64,000 nt of DNA, from assembly GCA_026874595.1 (NCBI GenBank), contig CM049309.1:2514076-2578075 (forward strand). The letters run 5' to 3'. The position numbers and the translations under genes were made by a program. Of the stretch, positions 39,248 through 51,959 are shown one piece after another. Source of the DNA: Sipunculus nudus (Eukaryota > Annelida > Sipuncula > Golfingiida > Sipunculidae). Position 1 is the stretch's first letter. Each line of letters begins with the position of its first letter. Under the pieces are notes generated by a model, which did no database searches, was not told the origin of the DNA, and was given only the letters and a program-made list of their open reading frames with translations.

Positions 39248-41738
39248 TATGTATTTTTGTCAAATACAAGGTTCACAAAAGTACAGTTACATGTATATAA
39301 TAATTCAGGATGTTATTTCCGGATCAGGAGGTTACAAATACTGCAGTGTGTTTTATTTATTTAGTTGGGCATACAGAGACCAGACCCGAACTTTCTTAGT
39401 GTATGCAGATTGTAGCAAAACAAATAGCTGCACTACCCTTGTTCGGCTTTGGTACTGTGAACTTGTTCAACCTGCAGATAAAATGAACATGTATGTTCTC
39501 AAGAGTCATGCCTTCTTGGCCATTCATGGAAAAATTGTTAAAATCAGGTGTTACAACTGTGGTTTAGTTAAATGGATGCACTGGCCAACTTTTGAAGAAC
39601 CGGTCTTTGCTTCAGATCCAAAATGTGATATATAGGCTTAGCTGGGTCAAGTTCAAATGAATTGACACTAATTAATTATGGGTTTTAATATTGATGACCC
39701 AGTAAGCCTAATGACTTAATCATTCTGGTGCTGAACCTATGCGTTTCAAGGTTATCTATGGTGCCAAAAAAAAACTAGTTGACCCAAAGTTGTAACCACT
39801 CAGACTTAAATTTGTCTCATCTCATCCTATTATCACAATGCCTCACTCCTACTTCACAACCATATAGACACTTATCAAACTAGGAACCATTTAAGCTGAA
39901 ACGCTCTGTGCACTGGCAGAAGTGGCAATTGGTGCAGTCAGCACGTAGGCCTATGAGCTTTCCCTGAAAATGTTTGATTGACATAGTTTTGAAGGAAGCC
40001 CAACCTTTCATACAGAAATTTGGGTAAAAAACCCTCTTGTTGTACTTTAAATGCACATACGCTGATAGACAGATTATTTTCATATAAGATTTTTCACTCA
40101 CACCTGTGCACATGGTTTTTCAGCTTAATTTTTCATGGTTTTCCCGTGACAGTTTCAAAATTTTCTTCTATATAACTGTTTCATTGCTTATACCTACATA
40201 TTACTCACAATGAAGTAAGGAGTCTAAAGTCTATAGTTTAAACCCATGTGTGATAATATGCATGAAAAACAATAGAACAATTTTGAAACTGTGTAAAACT
40301 CAGGTGTCTGTGTATATGTCTGTACACATATGCAAATACACGATAATTGTCATAGTATTTACTTTCACACAGTCTGCATGAAGTAAGGGTTCTCAAAATG
40401 ATGTCAGTCCCCCATTTTTGGAAGAGGCCTGGGAAATCAACAATACTCCCACAGTTGTAGCCAGTTCACACCTATATGCACACACTGAAACTTTTTTCAC
40501 ACATACACAAACATGCACATGAGTTTTAAGCTTAATATGTTTCTCCAAGCATGCTCTGTAAGTCTTTTGACTGTCTCCTTATATAAACAACATTAACATA
40601 TCCACAGCTTTAATATATACCAAATTCTTGACAGCTGTCTCAGATACCCGGGTTGTTCATCTTTATTTTAATTGCATCATTCCCCCCCCCCCCCCCCGGA
40701 AAGGGTCGTTATAGTTTATGACAGTTTCCCTGCTGCTGCTATACAGGTTCACCTTGCCTGCTCAAGCAAATTGTACAAATAATCTGATTCTTAGGAATGG
40801 CATCATGAAATGTTCAGAAAGTTGGTATGCACTTTGATATTGATATTATTTATGGATAAGTATTATCCATCACACAAGAATTGTGGTGCCACCTACAATT
40901 CTCTTGTTTTTAACAAGTTTTAATTGTAAAAAGGTATACATTGCAGGCAGGTACTGAAAAAAAATTGAAATTCATCATTTCCTTAGATATTTGTTAGTAA
41001 CAAATGCTTATTAAATTGATGGTCATTATGAGTGACCGTGACCTTGTATCAGTCAATTTTTAGTAAAATATACAAAGAGCTTAGATTTTTAAGGAATAGC
41101 TGCATGAATTGTTTTACAATTTCGGTGTGCACTTTATCAGTTGAGTAAAACAAACATTTTCAAGTGTTTTAATGTAATTTTAATCATGCAGAGTCAAAGA
41201 GGAATAATTTAATAAGCCAGTGGACTGACAGTATTCGAAATTTTACATACGACATTTTGCATATTGTCACGTTGCCCATTGGAAGAAAGGTCTGCAAACG
41301 TATGTTGAATCTGTAAAATAACTGAATCTGTAAAATAACTGATTTTAGGAGCATAAAATACAGCATTTCGCCTGAAAGAGACCTTTTCGCATGATATGGA
41401 CCTTATGGACACTAAATATGGATGAGTAGAAGATGTTAGAAGCGGATTGGCGCTGGCGCATACCACAGGGACTCGGTCCATATGTTGTGTTTATACTGTT
41501 TTAATACTGGAAACGAGTACCTGTGGCGCATACAATGATTTCGCAAGAGGCAGTTTGATGAGGGGGCTTAGCTTGTTTAAGCCTCCTCCGTGCCCCTGAA
41601 GCAGCCTCTGCTAAACACAAAAGTGGATTAAGTCAAATTATTTCCACCTTGAGAGCACGATAACAAATGAAAGCTACAGCTACAAATTCGTTCCTTTCAG
41701 CGATTGATGGTGTGATTATTGCTTGCTTTGCCCATTTT
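39248..41738. other. Downstream flank of CEP152: no gene recognised
   Basis: AT-rich sequence with short ORFs only. There is a homopolymer C run at 40682-40697. A stretch near 40800-41170 repeats a cctacaatt..gttttaattgtaa pattern. Part of the first few hundred bases may be CEP152 3' UTR. Confidence 0.6.
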
Positions 41739-42219
41739 TTCCATGTTCGCGAAAGTGCGCGTTTCCGCGGTCGGTAAAGAAAAAAAAAACCCGGAGAATT
41801 AGCACGGAAACCCGGAGTACCCCCTCGTGCGACATATTTCTGTTACACTGGGTTCATCCCTAAATTGCAGACATCAAATGGCTAGGTTTGATTTAACACC
41901 AAGAAAAAAGATGTTGGTAATACCATTGGAAGAGCGCCTTTATCTTTGTGATCCTTTGAGCAAGGATAATTGCAATATGGATTCAGTCATCTATACGCCA
42001 GTGAAGATTTCCATTGGAAGGAATGTGGCGACGCTTGGCAGGAGAAGGCTTGCTGTAAATTGGTGTTCCTGTCAGTTTTACTGAAGAGCCCGCAATAGAA
42101 ATAGGTATGACTTGACAGAAAACGGTTTTTCACGCTAACGGCACTCTTGCAAATTTCGCCATTCAGGGAGAGACACTTCACCGAGCACTTCCGCCCGCGG
42201 AAACGCGATCATGGAAAAA
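41739..42219. mobile_element. Possible TIR element, about 480 bp
   Basis: Left tttttccatgttcgcgaaag tgcgcgtttccgcgg and right ccgcggaaacgcgatcatgg aaaaa are imperfect inverted repeats. A third related end (gaaaacgcgatcatggaaaa) lies at about 42601. The segment is more GC-rich than its surroundings. No transposase. Confidence 0.4.
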
Positions 42220-42622
42220 TTGACACATGGCTTGGGCCGCGCGAACAAAAAATGTTCATGGACTCGTAGAGCAAATAAAAATTAAGGTGCGAAAGAGCGG
42301 TTTTTTATTCACATAGAAATGCGTGGAAGTTTTCAAGCTTGTTAGGAAAAATACAAATGTTTGCTTCCATTTTTTAAATGGTGCATATGATCAACACAAA
42401 ATTCAGTCCATTTTACCTACCTCAAAGTAATAATTAAGGGATCGAGGCAAAAGAACAAATAAGCAACATTACCGGTGACCTGGTCTTTTTTTTTAATAAT
42501 AATAAAAAAAAGTGAGCGGCGAATCCGGAGAACTATATTTCTCGTGGCCTTGAGGAAAAATTGCTCAGTAATCGATGCAACTCTCGTATTACACGCACGT
42601 GAAAACGCGATCATGGAAAAGA

Positions 42623-44626
42623 GGCATTCAGCATAAATAATTTCGTCACAAAAAAGGCATGGATTGCACTTATAGATTGCATAGTCACTACTCCTTAGGA
42701 TTATTTTCAGTCTTATATAAAACATGTTCCATCGTGTAACATCTCCACATTAACATGGGTATCATTAAAATGTATAAAGACATTTAATTCTCTCACGATA
42801 TGGACATTGCACGCTATAATGTAGCATTTTACTCCTGTATGTTACATTATAAGCTATAATGCTATATTCCTCTCAAGTTGCATTATACAGTATATTGCTA
42901 CATTACACGTAGTTTATACGGGCGAAGAAGCAAAAATCTGCTAATGTCTTACAGGACCGGTGGTTCCAATTTGTTTGTTGCATATTATATATAAATAAGC
43001 AATACATATTTAGGTGTCCATACTAAATAAACATGTTACGACATTCCACCATTCTTGCCAAATTGAAGATATGTACAAACAGCATTGTGTAACCCTTTAC
43101 TGTTAAAATTTATTTTGGACTTCGGACAGATTTACACACTGTTTAAATTTCACATCACAGGTAATATCTTGCTCAGCTGTTGATTTATCTTTACAAAAGG
43201 TTAAACATGTACTACACAGAAATGTTTCTATAGAACTTAATTTTAAGTCTGACCTTGGAGAATCATGCCAAATGATAAAAGTTCTTAGGTGCCTATCTCG
43301 AGTGAGCTTTATTGGCCCCTGAACAGTACAGGTTTAGACTTGTACGTAAATCGTCAGTGTCAGGTGTATAATTTTCATGGTTAGTTACTTGTTGTAGGGG
43401 AATAGGGATACCCCTGTTTCTGACCAGTGTCCAGGCTACTTGTATCACTGATCCGTCCATTTGTGTAGAAGTAACCCGCTCAGTTCTCTGTAAATATTAA
43501 ATATCTAACACAGTTCTGTCATAATTTAAATGTATTGGAAAGCATAATTGTCTTGTGAATTTTATAAACTCAATGTATTTTGTATTTGTTGACAACTCGT
43601 ATTTTTTGTATAATCATATTCATTATTCTTATTAAATTGTTTCATAATAATGGCTACTGTTTATATATTCCCAGCTACTAGTATTTCCAGATAAGATGCG
43701 AATGCAGGTTTAGAATAATTATACAGTTTTAAAATGGAGATGCGGATTTTCCATATATTGCTTTTTTTACATGCATATCTTATTACATAGGGCATGACAA
43801 AAAAGTTCTCAGTTTATAATTTACTTATTTATTTATTTATTCTCAATAGTTAAACAAGCCAGATGGAGTGAATAAATTCAGAAAATCGGATTCCGAATAT
43901 ATAGATCTTATGAAGTGTGAGATTACCCTTTGCAAATACTTCATACGAGTTACCCAGTTGAGGCTTATCTGGTCAAAACCAAAACCCTTCGGCCCACCAG
44001 TATTTTAGGCTCTGTGGAAAAAGCTGTTTTCCATCCCGGATTAATCCGAAGCACCAGCCTTAACTCCCAGGGTTCTTCCCTACGTGATCTTTGTATATGG
44101 TTTCTCTTTCTCCAAGTTTACTGAAACCATTGCGAAAGCAATCCTGTCGGGATTTGCCTTAATTGATTTTTTACGAGGGTGTTCCGGAGGCCGTTACTGT
44201 TATACCAGTGTGTAAGTCTGACTCGAGTTCCCTTAAAAGCCAGCTAATCACCGACCTTTTTCTTGATTATTTGTGCTTCCTGGCTTACTCCTGGTAATAG
44301 TTGAATGTACTAGATGCACCCGTGGAAAATCCACGGTTCTATGTAATATATTGTGTTTTGATGAGCTGGTAGGGACTGAATGTCGCACATATTTATCCTG
44401 TGCTTTTCGCAGGGAGTGTTGTTCATTATGTAAAGATCACTTGCGCCAGGATTCTCCAGGAAACAAATGACTGATAAGGAGATTCTTGTGAAGGTTTTTA
44501 GGCTCCGACTGCTGAATATAGTTTGTGAATAGAATCTCCATCCGTTTAAAGATGTACTGGTAATATATTTTCATGTTTTAAAGTCCCTGTAGATTGCATA
44601 TCCTAAAAAAATGTGTGCATCAATCC
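42623..44626. other. Unannotated intergenic stretch
   Basis: No gene or named repeat that I can support. 42800-42930 contains short inverted pieces (gctataatgtagcattt, ttacattataagctataatg). A C-run at 44627-44639 ends the stretch. Confidence 0.5.
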
Positions 44627-44644
44627 CCCCCCCCCCCCCGATTT

Positions 44645-45300
44645 TTAGCGGACCTTTGAGCTTATGCGATGGCGCAGCGTCGTCCGTCAGCCATCCGCCG
44701 TCCAGGGCTGGCTTTCCGCCGTCCATGGCTGTAAGTCAGAAACCGTCGGAGCTAGCAGCTCCAAATTACATGTAAGAATTAGTCACATGTGAAACTGGGT
44801 GCCCTGGAGCTTATTATTGGGTATCTGCATTAATTTAGATTTTATAGAGAAAAAGCTTAAAAACATTTAAAAATCTTCTTCTCTGAAACTGTCCAGCCAA
44901 ATAGTCCAATATTTTACAGAAATGATCCCTGGAACAATCTCTCTCAAGTTTGTTTGAATGGTTCCAGTTCGGAGATTTTTGGCCGAGTTACAGGAAGTTG
45001 AACTTATAGTCATCTGTCCAAAATAGCACACTAAAATTAAAATCTCAGAAACGGCTAGAGCTATAATCACCAAATTTTATACCTATGTTTGTCACATATG
45101 TCATATCTGAAATTGAGGTATTGGTGGCGCCACCTACATTGATGTGTTTTTTACAAGCGAAAATGTAATTTTAAACTCTTCTAGCTTATACACTGATTTA
45201 TGATGAAACTGTTAAGCTGATTTAAACTTTACAAGAATTATTCTATGGTAGGGTTCTGCCAGTTTTATAAGAATAGATTGGGTAAATACAGTTTAAAAAA
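44645..45300 (+). repeat. Dispersed repeat with gagcttatgcgatgg head and GGTGGCGCCACC
   Basis: Head tgagcttatgcgatggcgca gcgtcgtccgtcagccatcc, later repeated ccaaattttatacctatgtt-type sequence and GGTGGCGCCACC at 45123-45134. Related to 35205. Confidence 0.6.
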
Positions 45301-45454
45301 AAAACATTGTAGCCAATTGAAAAAGGCTTTCTGTATTTGAAAACAGATTTGACAACATACTGAGTTTCAGCAGCCAAGTCAAGAGGTCACTCAGTACAAA
45401 CAGGTGGGGTCCAGACATCATCATGGCAACTGACCTGGCTCAGGGGGGGGGGGG

Positions 45455-45512
45455 TGTCTAGACAATGTGTCTAGACGTCTAGACACAGCGTCTAGACGTC
45501 TAGACACAATGT
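45455..45512. repeat. Clustered TCTAGACGTCTAGA palindromes
   Basis: A perfect 22-bp palindrome occupies 45466-45487 and a 16-bp one 45490-45505. Both share the core TCTAGACGTCTAGA and follow a run of 12 G. They can form cruciforms. Confidence 0.9.
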
Positions 45513-45587
45513 TTAGATGCAGAATTCCCAGATTATTGGAACTATATCTTTCAATTGTTTGAAAAAAATTGGTGTGCATTTTAAGCG

Positions 45588-46802
45588 AATTGGGTTTATC
45601 ATCAGGTCACATGTGAACTGCTGCGCCCTCATTTTTGGTTGACCTCTGACCTTTCCTAGCTGCCCAGCGTCCATTTGTGCGTCTGTTTCCACACATAAAC
45701 CCGCATATCTCGGGAACTGTTTGACCGATAGGGCCAAAATTTTGCATGTGTATAGATCTCACGTAGCTCTTCATCATAAGCAGAACTGGTGGCGCCACCT
45801 GCAACCACTTATGCACAGCATCCATCTGTTCATCTGCCTTGGGATAAAATCACTCTCAGCTCAGCAGTGGTTTGACTTATCCACCTGAAATTTTGCAGTT
45901 TTATACTTCCTGGACAGTTTTCTCGATATCTGACAGGTGGCGCCACCTACATTCACGTTTACTCTGCAGACATCCAAGCTCATATCTCGGGAACCGTTTG
46001 ACTGCTTGGGCCAAAATTTTGCATGTGTATAGATCTCACATAGCTCTTCATCATAGGCAAAACTGGTGGCGCCACCTGCAACCATTAAGGCACAGCACCC
46101 ATCTGTTCGTCTGCCTCGGGATAAAATCACTCATATCTCAGCAGTGGTTTGACTTATCAACCTGAAATTTTGCAGGTTTATACATCCTGGACAGGTTTCT
46201 TGAGTTTATGACAGGTGGCGCCACTTACATTCATGTTTTACTCTGCAGACATCCAAGCTCATATCTCGGGAACCATTTGACCGATTGGGCCAAAATTTTG
46301 CATGTGTATAGATCTCACATAGCTCTTCATCATAGGCAAAACTTGTAGCGCCACCTGCAACCATTTTTGCACAGTGTCCATGTGTTCATCTGCCTTGGGA
46401 TGATATCACTCATATCTCAGCAGTGGTTTGACTTTTCCACCTGAAATTTTGCAGGTTTATACTTCCTGGACAGCCTTCTCGATTTTATGACAGGTGGCGC
46501 CACCTACATTCATGTTTACTTTGCAGACATCCAAGCTCATATCTTGGGATAAAATCACTCATATCTTAGCAATGGTTTGACTTTTCCACCTGAAATTTTG
46601 CAGGTTTATACATCCTGGACAATTTTCTCTATTCTACGACAGGTGGCACCACCTACATCCACGTTTACGCTGCAGACATCCATGCTTATATGCAGCACAC
46701 CTCACTCTTTTCCCCTTGCCACTTAATCCATGCCTCACTTCACCCGTCCCACTCTGATTTCTGCGGATACACATAGTCGCTTGTCAACTACCCATATTCT
46801 AG
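45588..46802 (+). mobile_element. Helitron-like element 2 (5' truncated)
   Basis: Matches element 1 from its ggtcacatgtgaactg block onward. It holds tandem units of about 279 bp (gcagacatccaagctcatat at 45966, 46245 and 46523) and GGTGGCGCCACC at 45788, 45936, 46065 and 46493. It ends tgcggatacacatagtcgct ...cccatattctag, again CTAG followed by T. The left terminus is missing. Confidence 0.7.
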
Positions 46803-47550
46803 TTTTAAAATGTCCTAGTCTGAAACTTGCTGGTCCGAAATGTCCATTTTGCTGAAATCATAATGACTTAGGTAGGTATGCAGGACTTAAAAGGATCAAT
46901 ATTAAATTTTAAAAATAAACCTCCATTCATACTCCCAAACTTTGCACAGGTTCGCATTAGGCCTGTAGGCCTTGTTTTTATAAGTTGTAAGTTGTTGTTT
47001 TGAACTTTTTTTTTAAAATAACCCATAAATTGGATGAACTGTTGATACCACGGTTAATATTGAAAAGATATTTATGAATGTATATAAATCAACATACCTG
47101 TAAGCCAATAAAAATTCAAACGATGGTCATGTTACTGGTCGTAGTGTAAACCCAATCGAAAAGCTCTCGCTCGCTTTGAAAGCGGAGTCCTTTGTTTTGA
47201 ATTAAAAAGCTTTACTTCCTGTTGAGGGAAGTATTGGGATCAATGGGGATTATAGTAAACCTGTGACCGCGAATTGGACAATACGCTCTGTGGCCAGTGA
47301 GCTCGAAATGCAGGAAAAAACGTGACAGGCGTGAAGGACCTTAAACACAAAAGAAATGGGGCACCTATTGGGGGGGGGGGGATATTAAAACTATTAATTA
47401 TGCAGCTTAATAGGGCGTAATACCGCAATATAAAACAAACTTGTCCCATAAGAGCGAACCGCCGATACGTGTGCCATAATTTCCAAGGCCAAATCAGAAC
47501 TAAAGCGGGTAAACCATTGTCTAGAAAATCCCAACAGCGTATTAATTGTA

Positions 47551-48820
47551 GTTTTGAAAAACGAAGTTTTGAGGATACTATGTTTTTGACCGGGTTACGC
47601 CACCGCCGCGTTTGTTTCTGGTGAACTCCTCTGATACCCTTGGACCAATCTTTCCGAAACCCGGAATAGTTATTCGCTCACATATGAAGTTGTGCCTAAC
47701 AAAGCCTGGTAGCGCCACCTGCAGTCCTTACTGTGCAGTATGAATCTGGGTGCCTTTTTTATAACAGCCCATATCTAAAGAGTTGTTAAATGTATTGAGC
47801 TGAAATTATACATGTCAATAGATCTTGGATCTCTCCATCTCGTAATCGAGAATGGTGGCGCCACCTACAAAGATTTTTGCGTGGCGTCCATCCATTCGTT
47901 TGTCAATAGTTCGTCTTGTGATTGATTCAACGTATTGGGCAAACATTGTGTATATCCATATATCTTGGATACTTCCATCTCGTATTCAAGAATCGTGGCG
48001 CCATCTGCATTCTTCTTCGTGTGGCGTCCATCCGTACGAAAATTGTTAATATTCCAGGAGTGGTTCAATGTCTTGAACTAAAATTTGACATGCCCATCCA
48101 TCTTGGAGAGTTTTCTCGTAGACCATACAGTTGGCATTACCAACCTTACCGTTTTCATAGTATAAATTAATCCGTACGTTTGCTTAAGGTGAATATTGCT
48201 CATATCTCAGGAGTGGTTCAAAGTATTGGTCTGCTATTTAGCATGTCCATCCATTTTGGAGAGTTTTCTGGTAGACCAGACCGATGGCACCACCTTCCTC
48301 AATTTCATAGAATACATTAATGCCCTTTTCGCAGGAGTGATTTGCCATAATTGCCTGAAATTGTGCATGTCCATAGATCTTGGATACATCTCATACTCAA
48401 TGCTGGTGGCGCCATCTGCAATCGTTTTTTGCGTGGCGTCCATCCATGTGCTTGCTTTGGGTAAAATCGCTCATATTTGAGGAGTGAATGGATGTATTGT
48501 CTGAAATTTTGGCATGTTTATCAGTCTTGGCTACCTTTGTTGTAGACCAACAGGTGGCGCCACCTGCTGTTCTGTTTTTTATAGAATACATTGATGCACT
48601 TTTTCTCAGTAGTGGATTGGTGTCTCGGCTTGAAATCGTGCATTGTGTATCCATCTGTTGATCAGTTTTTAGAGAAAATTGCACATATATGATGGGTTTT
48701 ATTGGCATCACTGATGCCACAAATTTAGAGTCATGTCAGGAACATACCATGCCTTACTTTACCCATGCCTCTGTTATATGGCGGATACACGTAGTCGCTT
48801 GTCGACTACCCGTATTCTAG
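47551..48820 (+). mobile_element. Helitron-like element 3
   Basis: Left end resembles element 1 (cgaagttttgaggatactat gtttttgaccgggtta). The right end has a perfect hairpin GTAGTCG (48791-48797) / CGACTAC (48803-48809), then CCGTATT and CTAG at 48817-48820, followed by T. The interior carries tggcgtccatcc-type repeats and GGTGGCGCCACC at 47854 and 48553. It is a diverged subfamily of elements 1 and 2. Confidence 0.7.
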
Positions 48821-49520
48821 TAATACAGATATGTTATCCCTGCTGAGGAAAGTCCTTCTTATCCCTCTGTGACGGACGTATGAGCTTGTATATTAACATT
48901 ATATAAGTGAACAGCAATGTCGACAAACGGGATAACCAGTATAACCTATGAGGTGGGTGGTTGCATGTACACCGTAGTTAAAAACCGCCTTTGCAAACCT
49001 CTGGTTCGTCTGGCTCCCTCTAGATGACCTTGTTGAATGTGTTTGGATTATTTTGACGGGCCCCACATGTTATAAACACGTTGATATAAACAAATTGAAC
49101 AGCCTGTGTGTGGTGGGATCGAAGTTTCTGATCTGAGAGGTTCAAGAGATCATTAGTTAATAATCGTAAGATATTGGAATAGGCCCAATAATAACACCAA
49201 CTGGGGCAAATATACCCAATAAAAGCATTTTTCCGCATGTAATTTGCCTTGTAGCAATTTTAATTCAATATGTGTAATGACAAATATTTTCTCTCTTTAC
49301 CGCATGCGTAAATCTACGACATTGGTGTGCTGAACCCAAGTGCACTATGGGAAATAATTTCTTTACCCAGAATTCCTCTACAACAGAGTATAAGTCTTGT
49401 GAGGACGATTCGGCGCAGAATGCGCCCGTGGATGAGTTTGTCAAGTCAATCGAAACGAGACCTTTTCATACTTTTAATGGGTTTTTCTGGACGTCAGCCA
49501 TTTTAAATCCCCTGCCGTAG
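48821..49520. other. Intergenic; small unsupported ORF 49347-49520
   Basis: ATG at 49347 opens 57 codons (MGNNFFTQNSSTTEYKSCED...) to TAG. I see no family match or confirming signal; it could be a first exon or chance. Confidence 0.2.
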
Positions 49521-50060
49521 GAGGGAGGACTACTTAAATGGTCGGCGGCTGTCTGTCCGTCCTTCCTTCAACCCATCCATCCCGCTCCATTCTTTTAGGC
49601 CTACCACATATCTCCAAGACCCTTGCTGCTTTCTTCACCAAATTTTACAGATTTACTCAGCATATGATTTACATGTGATTATCACCTGCAGGTGGCGTCA
49701 CCTCTGTTTAACGACTTTCTGCGACGCAATTTTTTTTTTACTTTTCTTCAGATATGTTGGTAAAAAAAGAACACTTTAGTCATCAAATCATATGCAAGGA
49801 TTCCTTGAAGTGATGGTGAATTCATTTAATACTCTGTTGAATAGAATTATTTTTAGACTTTACACCGGAGTTCAAAGTTTACTGATCGCGAAATTTTCTG
49901 ATTTTCCACGTTTCTATTATATGGTGCAAAATCTTTTATCTCATGAACCACTTCACCAATCATTACCAAATATGTTAGACATATCACATGACTGGCTTGT
50001 GTTTAAACTTGCAGGTGGACCCACCTCTGTTTAACGATTTTCTGCATAAAATGTTACAGC
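49521..50060 (+). repeat. Diverged repeat with gcaggtggcgtcacctctgt
   Basis: After a gtctgtccgtccttccttca head, two related units end gcaggtggcgtcacctctgt ttaacga (about 49688) and gcaggtggacccacctctgt ttaacga (about 50012), about 324 bp apart, both followed by tttctgc. Confidence 0.55.
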
Positions 50061-50227
50061 CATATTTCTACAACCTTATTTCAGTCTATTTGTTCAAAAC
50101 TGTTCAGTTTACAAATCCCTCACTGCCCTCACTTAAAACATAGTCATCTCGATAACTAAAAAGGCTCATCTTGTATTTTCTTTCTTTTTTAATCCCAGTT
50201 TGTATTTTGCAATTTTTTTTTTTTTTT

Positions 50228-50720
50228 TTGCTCCGCTGAATGAAAGTCAACTGAGGGATAGGAATAGCGGTTTGTCCGTCGTCCGTTACCAGGGCACAAA
50301 TCGTAACCGCTAACCCTAGCAACTTGTAACTTAATATCCAGGTAGGATAATAAAAAAATCTCCTTGGAAACCTGAAATTAGGTCACTGCGACCTATATCC
50401 TTTTTGTCAGTTCACGAAAACTGGCGGAGCCCCCTGTATTTTTTTCTAATTTTGACGATTTTTTTTCTGTTTTTGAGACCATCAAATTACAGCAGTTATG
50501 TCAGTTTCTCAGCTGTGGTTTCATCCAGTGTACTGCATTGCAACCCAGTGTGTTTATTGATCATTATTGATATCTTCAGTTACTGGAGGCTCGTGGCGCC
50601 ACCTGTTTTTTTCTATTTTTGATGCAATTTTTCCTTTATTTTGAGCCTGCTAAATTAAATTAATACTATCAGATACGCAACGGTCGTTTCATCTGTGTCC
50701 TGAAACCCTGTGTGTCTATT
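50228..50720 (+). repeat. Hairpin-headed dispersed repeat, copy near 50.2 kb
   Basis: tgctccgctgaatgaaagtc aactgagggataggaatag, gtccgtcgtccgttaccagg, gcacaaatcgtaaccgctaa and aaatctccttggaaacctga repeat the copy at 4313 in the same order and orientation. Confidence 0.75.
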
Positions 50721-51279
50721 AGGGCCCCCCTTGAATAAGCAGATGCCCTATATTAATTACCCTGTCTGTCCGTCTGTTCGTCTGTTCTTCGTCTTTCAGT
50801 TGTAACGGTATAACCGTCAAATTTATATGGAATCAAACTTGACTTAAAGGGGTCCAATCACATACTAAGCATGTTGAATTAACATAGTTTCTTCAAAATG
50901 GTTTCTTCTCTTTAAAATAAATCTGTACCTGCCAAAATATTGCCTTGAAACTGTTTGCTTACTCCTGTAAATGGGCGATTAAAACAGTGGACCGGGCACG
51001 ATGACAGGTGTCACCATAAACACAGCGCGACACAACACGTGTCAGTCAGGAGATGCCCTGACTGACTTGGCCTAAAAAAATGAAATACAATGTTCCCGCT
51101 GGCTGAAAAACAGCGTGTTGCGGATCAATTGCACTGGGAAAACATACACACATAGACTGTGTTTACTAACACGCAGAGCCATAACAAGATGTTAAACAGC
51201 CGTAGCGAGGTACTTAGACTGTGTGCTGGGATGGTTTTTCTGGGAACATTTGTGTAAAGCAAATCTGAACTGGTTGTGT

Positions 51280-51830
51280 GAAAAAAAATATGGCCCACCT
51301 GTAACGCAAGAACTCTTTTTAATTTTTGGGTCATGAGGTCAAAGGTCAACGTCACAGGACCCACTTATTAAGAAAGATTATTGATGCATTTTAAGCAAAA
51401 CTTTTAATCCTAAACCTTCCATCTTGCACATATAGCTCACTTGCCAATAGGGGAAGAAATTGATTGATTTTTTTTAGTCCACAGGTCATTAGGTCACAGG
51501 GACCATCTATCTACATTTTTTTCCGGATGGTAATTTGTTTGGATTGGCATATTGGTTTCGATCTGGACTTATATAGGACCAACCAATAGTGTAAGAACCC
51601 CTTTGATTTTGGTGTCATGAGGTCAAGGTCACAGGACCCACTACTTTAGAAGGAATGTGGATGCATTTTAGGCCAAACATTTCATCACAAACGTTTCGTC
51701 TTCCATGCGTGACCCATCCGCCAATAGGGGAAGTAACCTTTTGATTTTGGGGTTACTAGGTTTAAGGTCAAGGTCACAGGTCCATCAATTCACAAATTAT
51801 TTTATGGATGATAACTCAGGTAGACAGGTT
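51280..51830 (+). repeat. Second array of the 146-bp AGGTCA-type repeat
   Basis: gaggtcaaaggtcaacgtca cagg at about 51336, gaggtcaaggtcacagg at about 51620 and taaggtcaaggtcacagg at about 51763, with gccaataggggaag and ggatgataactc between them, as in 4800-5735. More diverged. Confidence 0.75.
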
Positions 51831-51959
51831 GGCGTCATCTGATCACAGAACCCATATTTTATTTTATTTCGAAGATTTGGATATCACTGATGGATATCAC
51901 TTTCTTGGTAAACATATGACGGGGGACTGTTTGTGCCTCTATGCCCTTGTTAGAATGTA

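Noticed and set aside
39249-39635. 128-codon plus-strand ORF just after the CEP152 stop
   Set aside because: No similarity to CEP152 tails and no supporting splice signal; most likely 3' UTR or flank read by chance.
45861-46165. ORFs of 89-97 codons on both strands
   Set aside because: Both lie within the tandem interior of Helitron-like element 2; similar peptides recur at 23924-24148 and 24491-24679, as expected for repeat translation.
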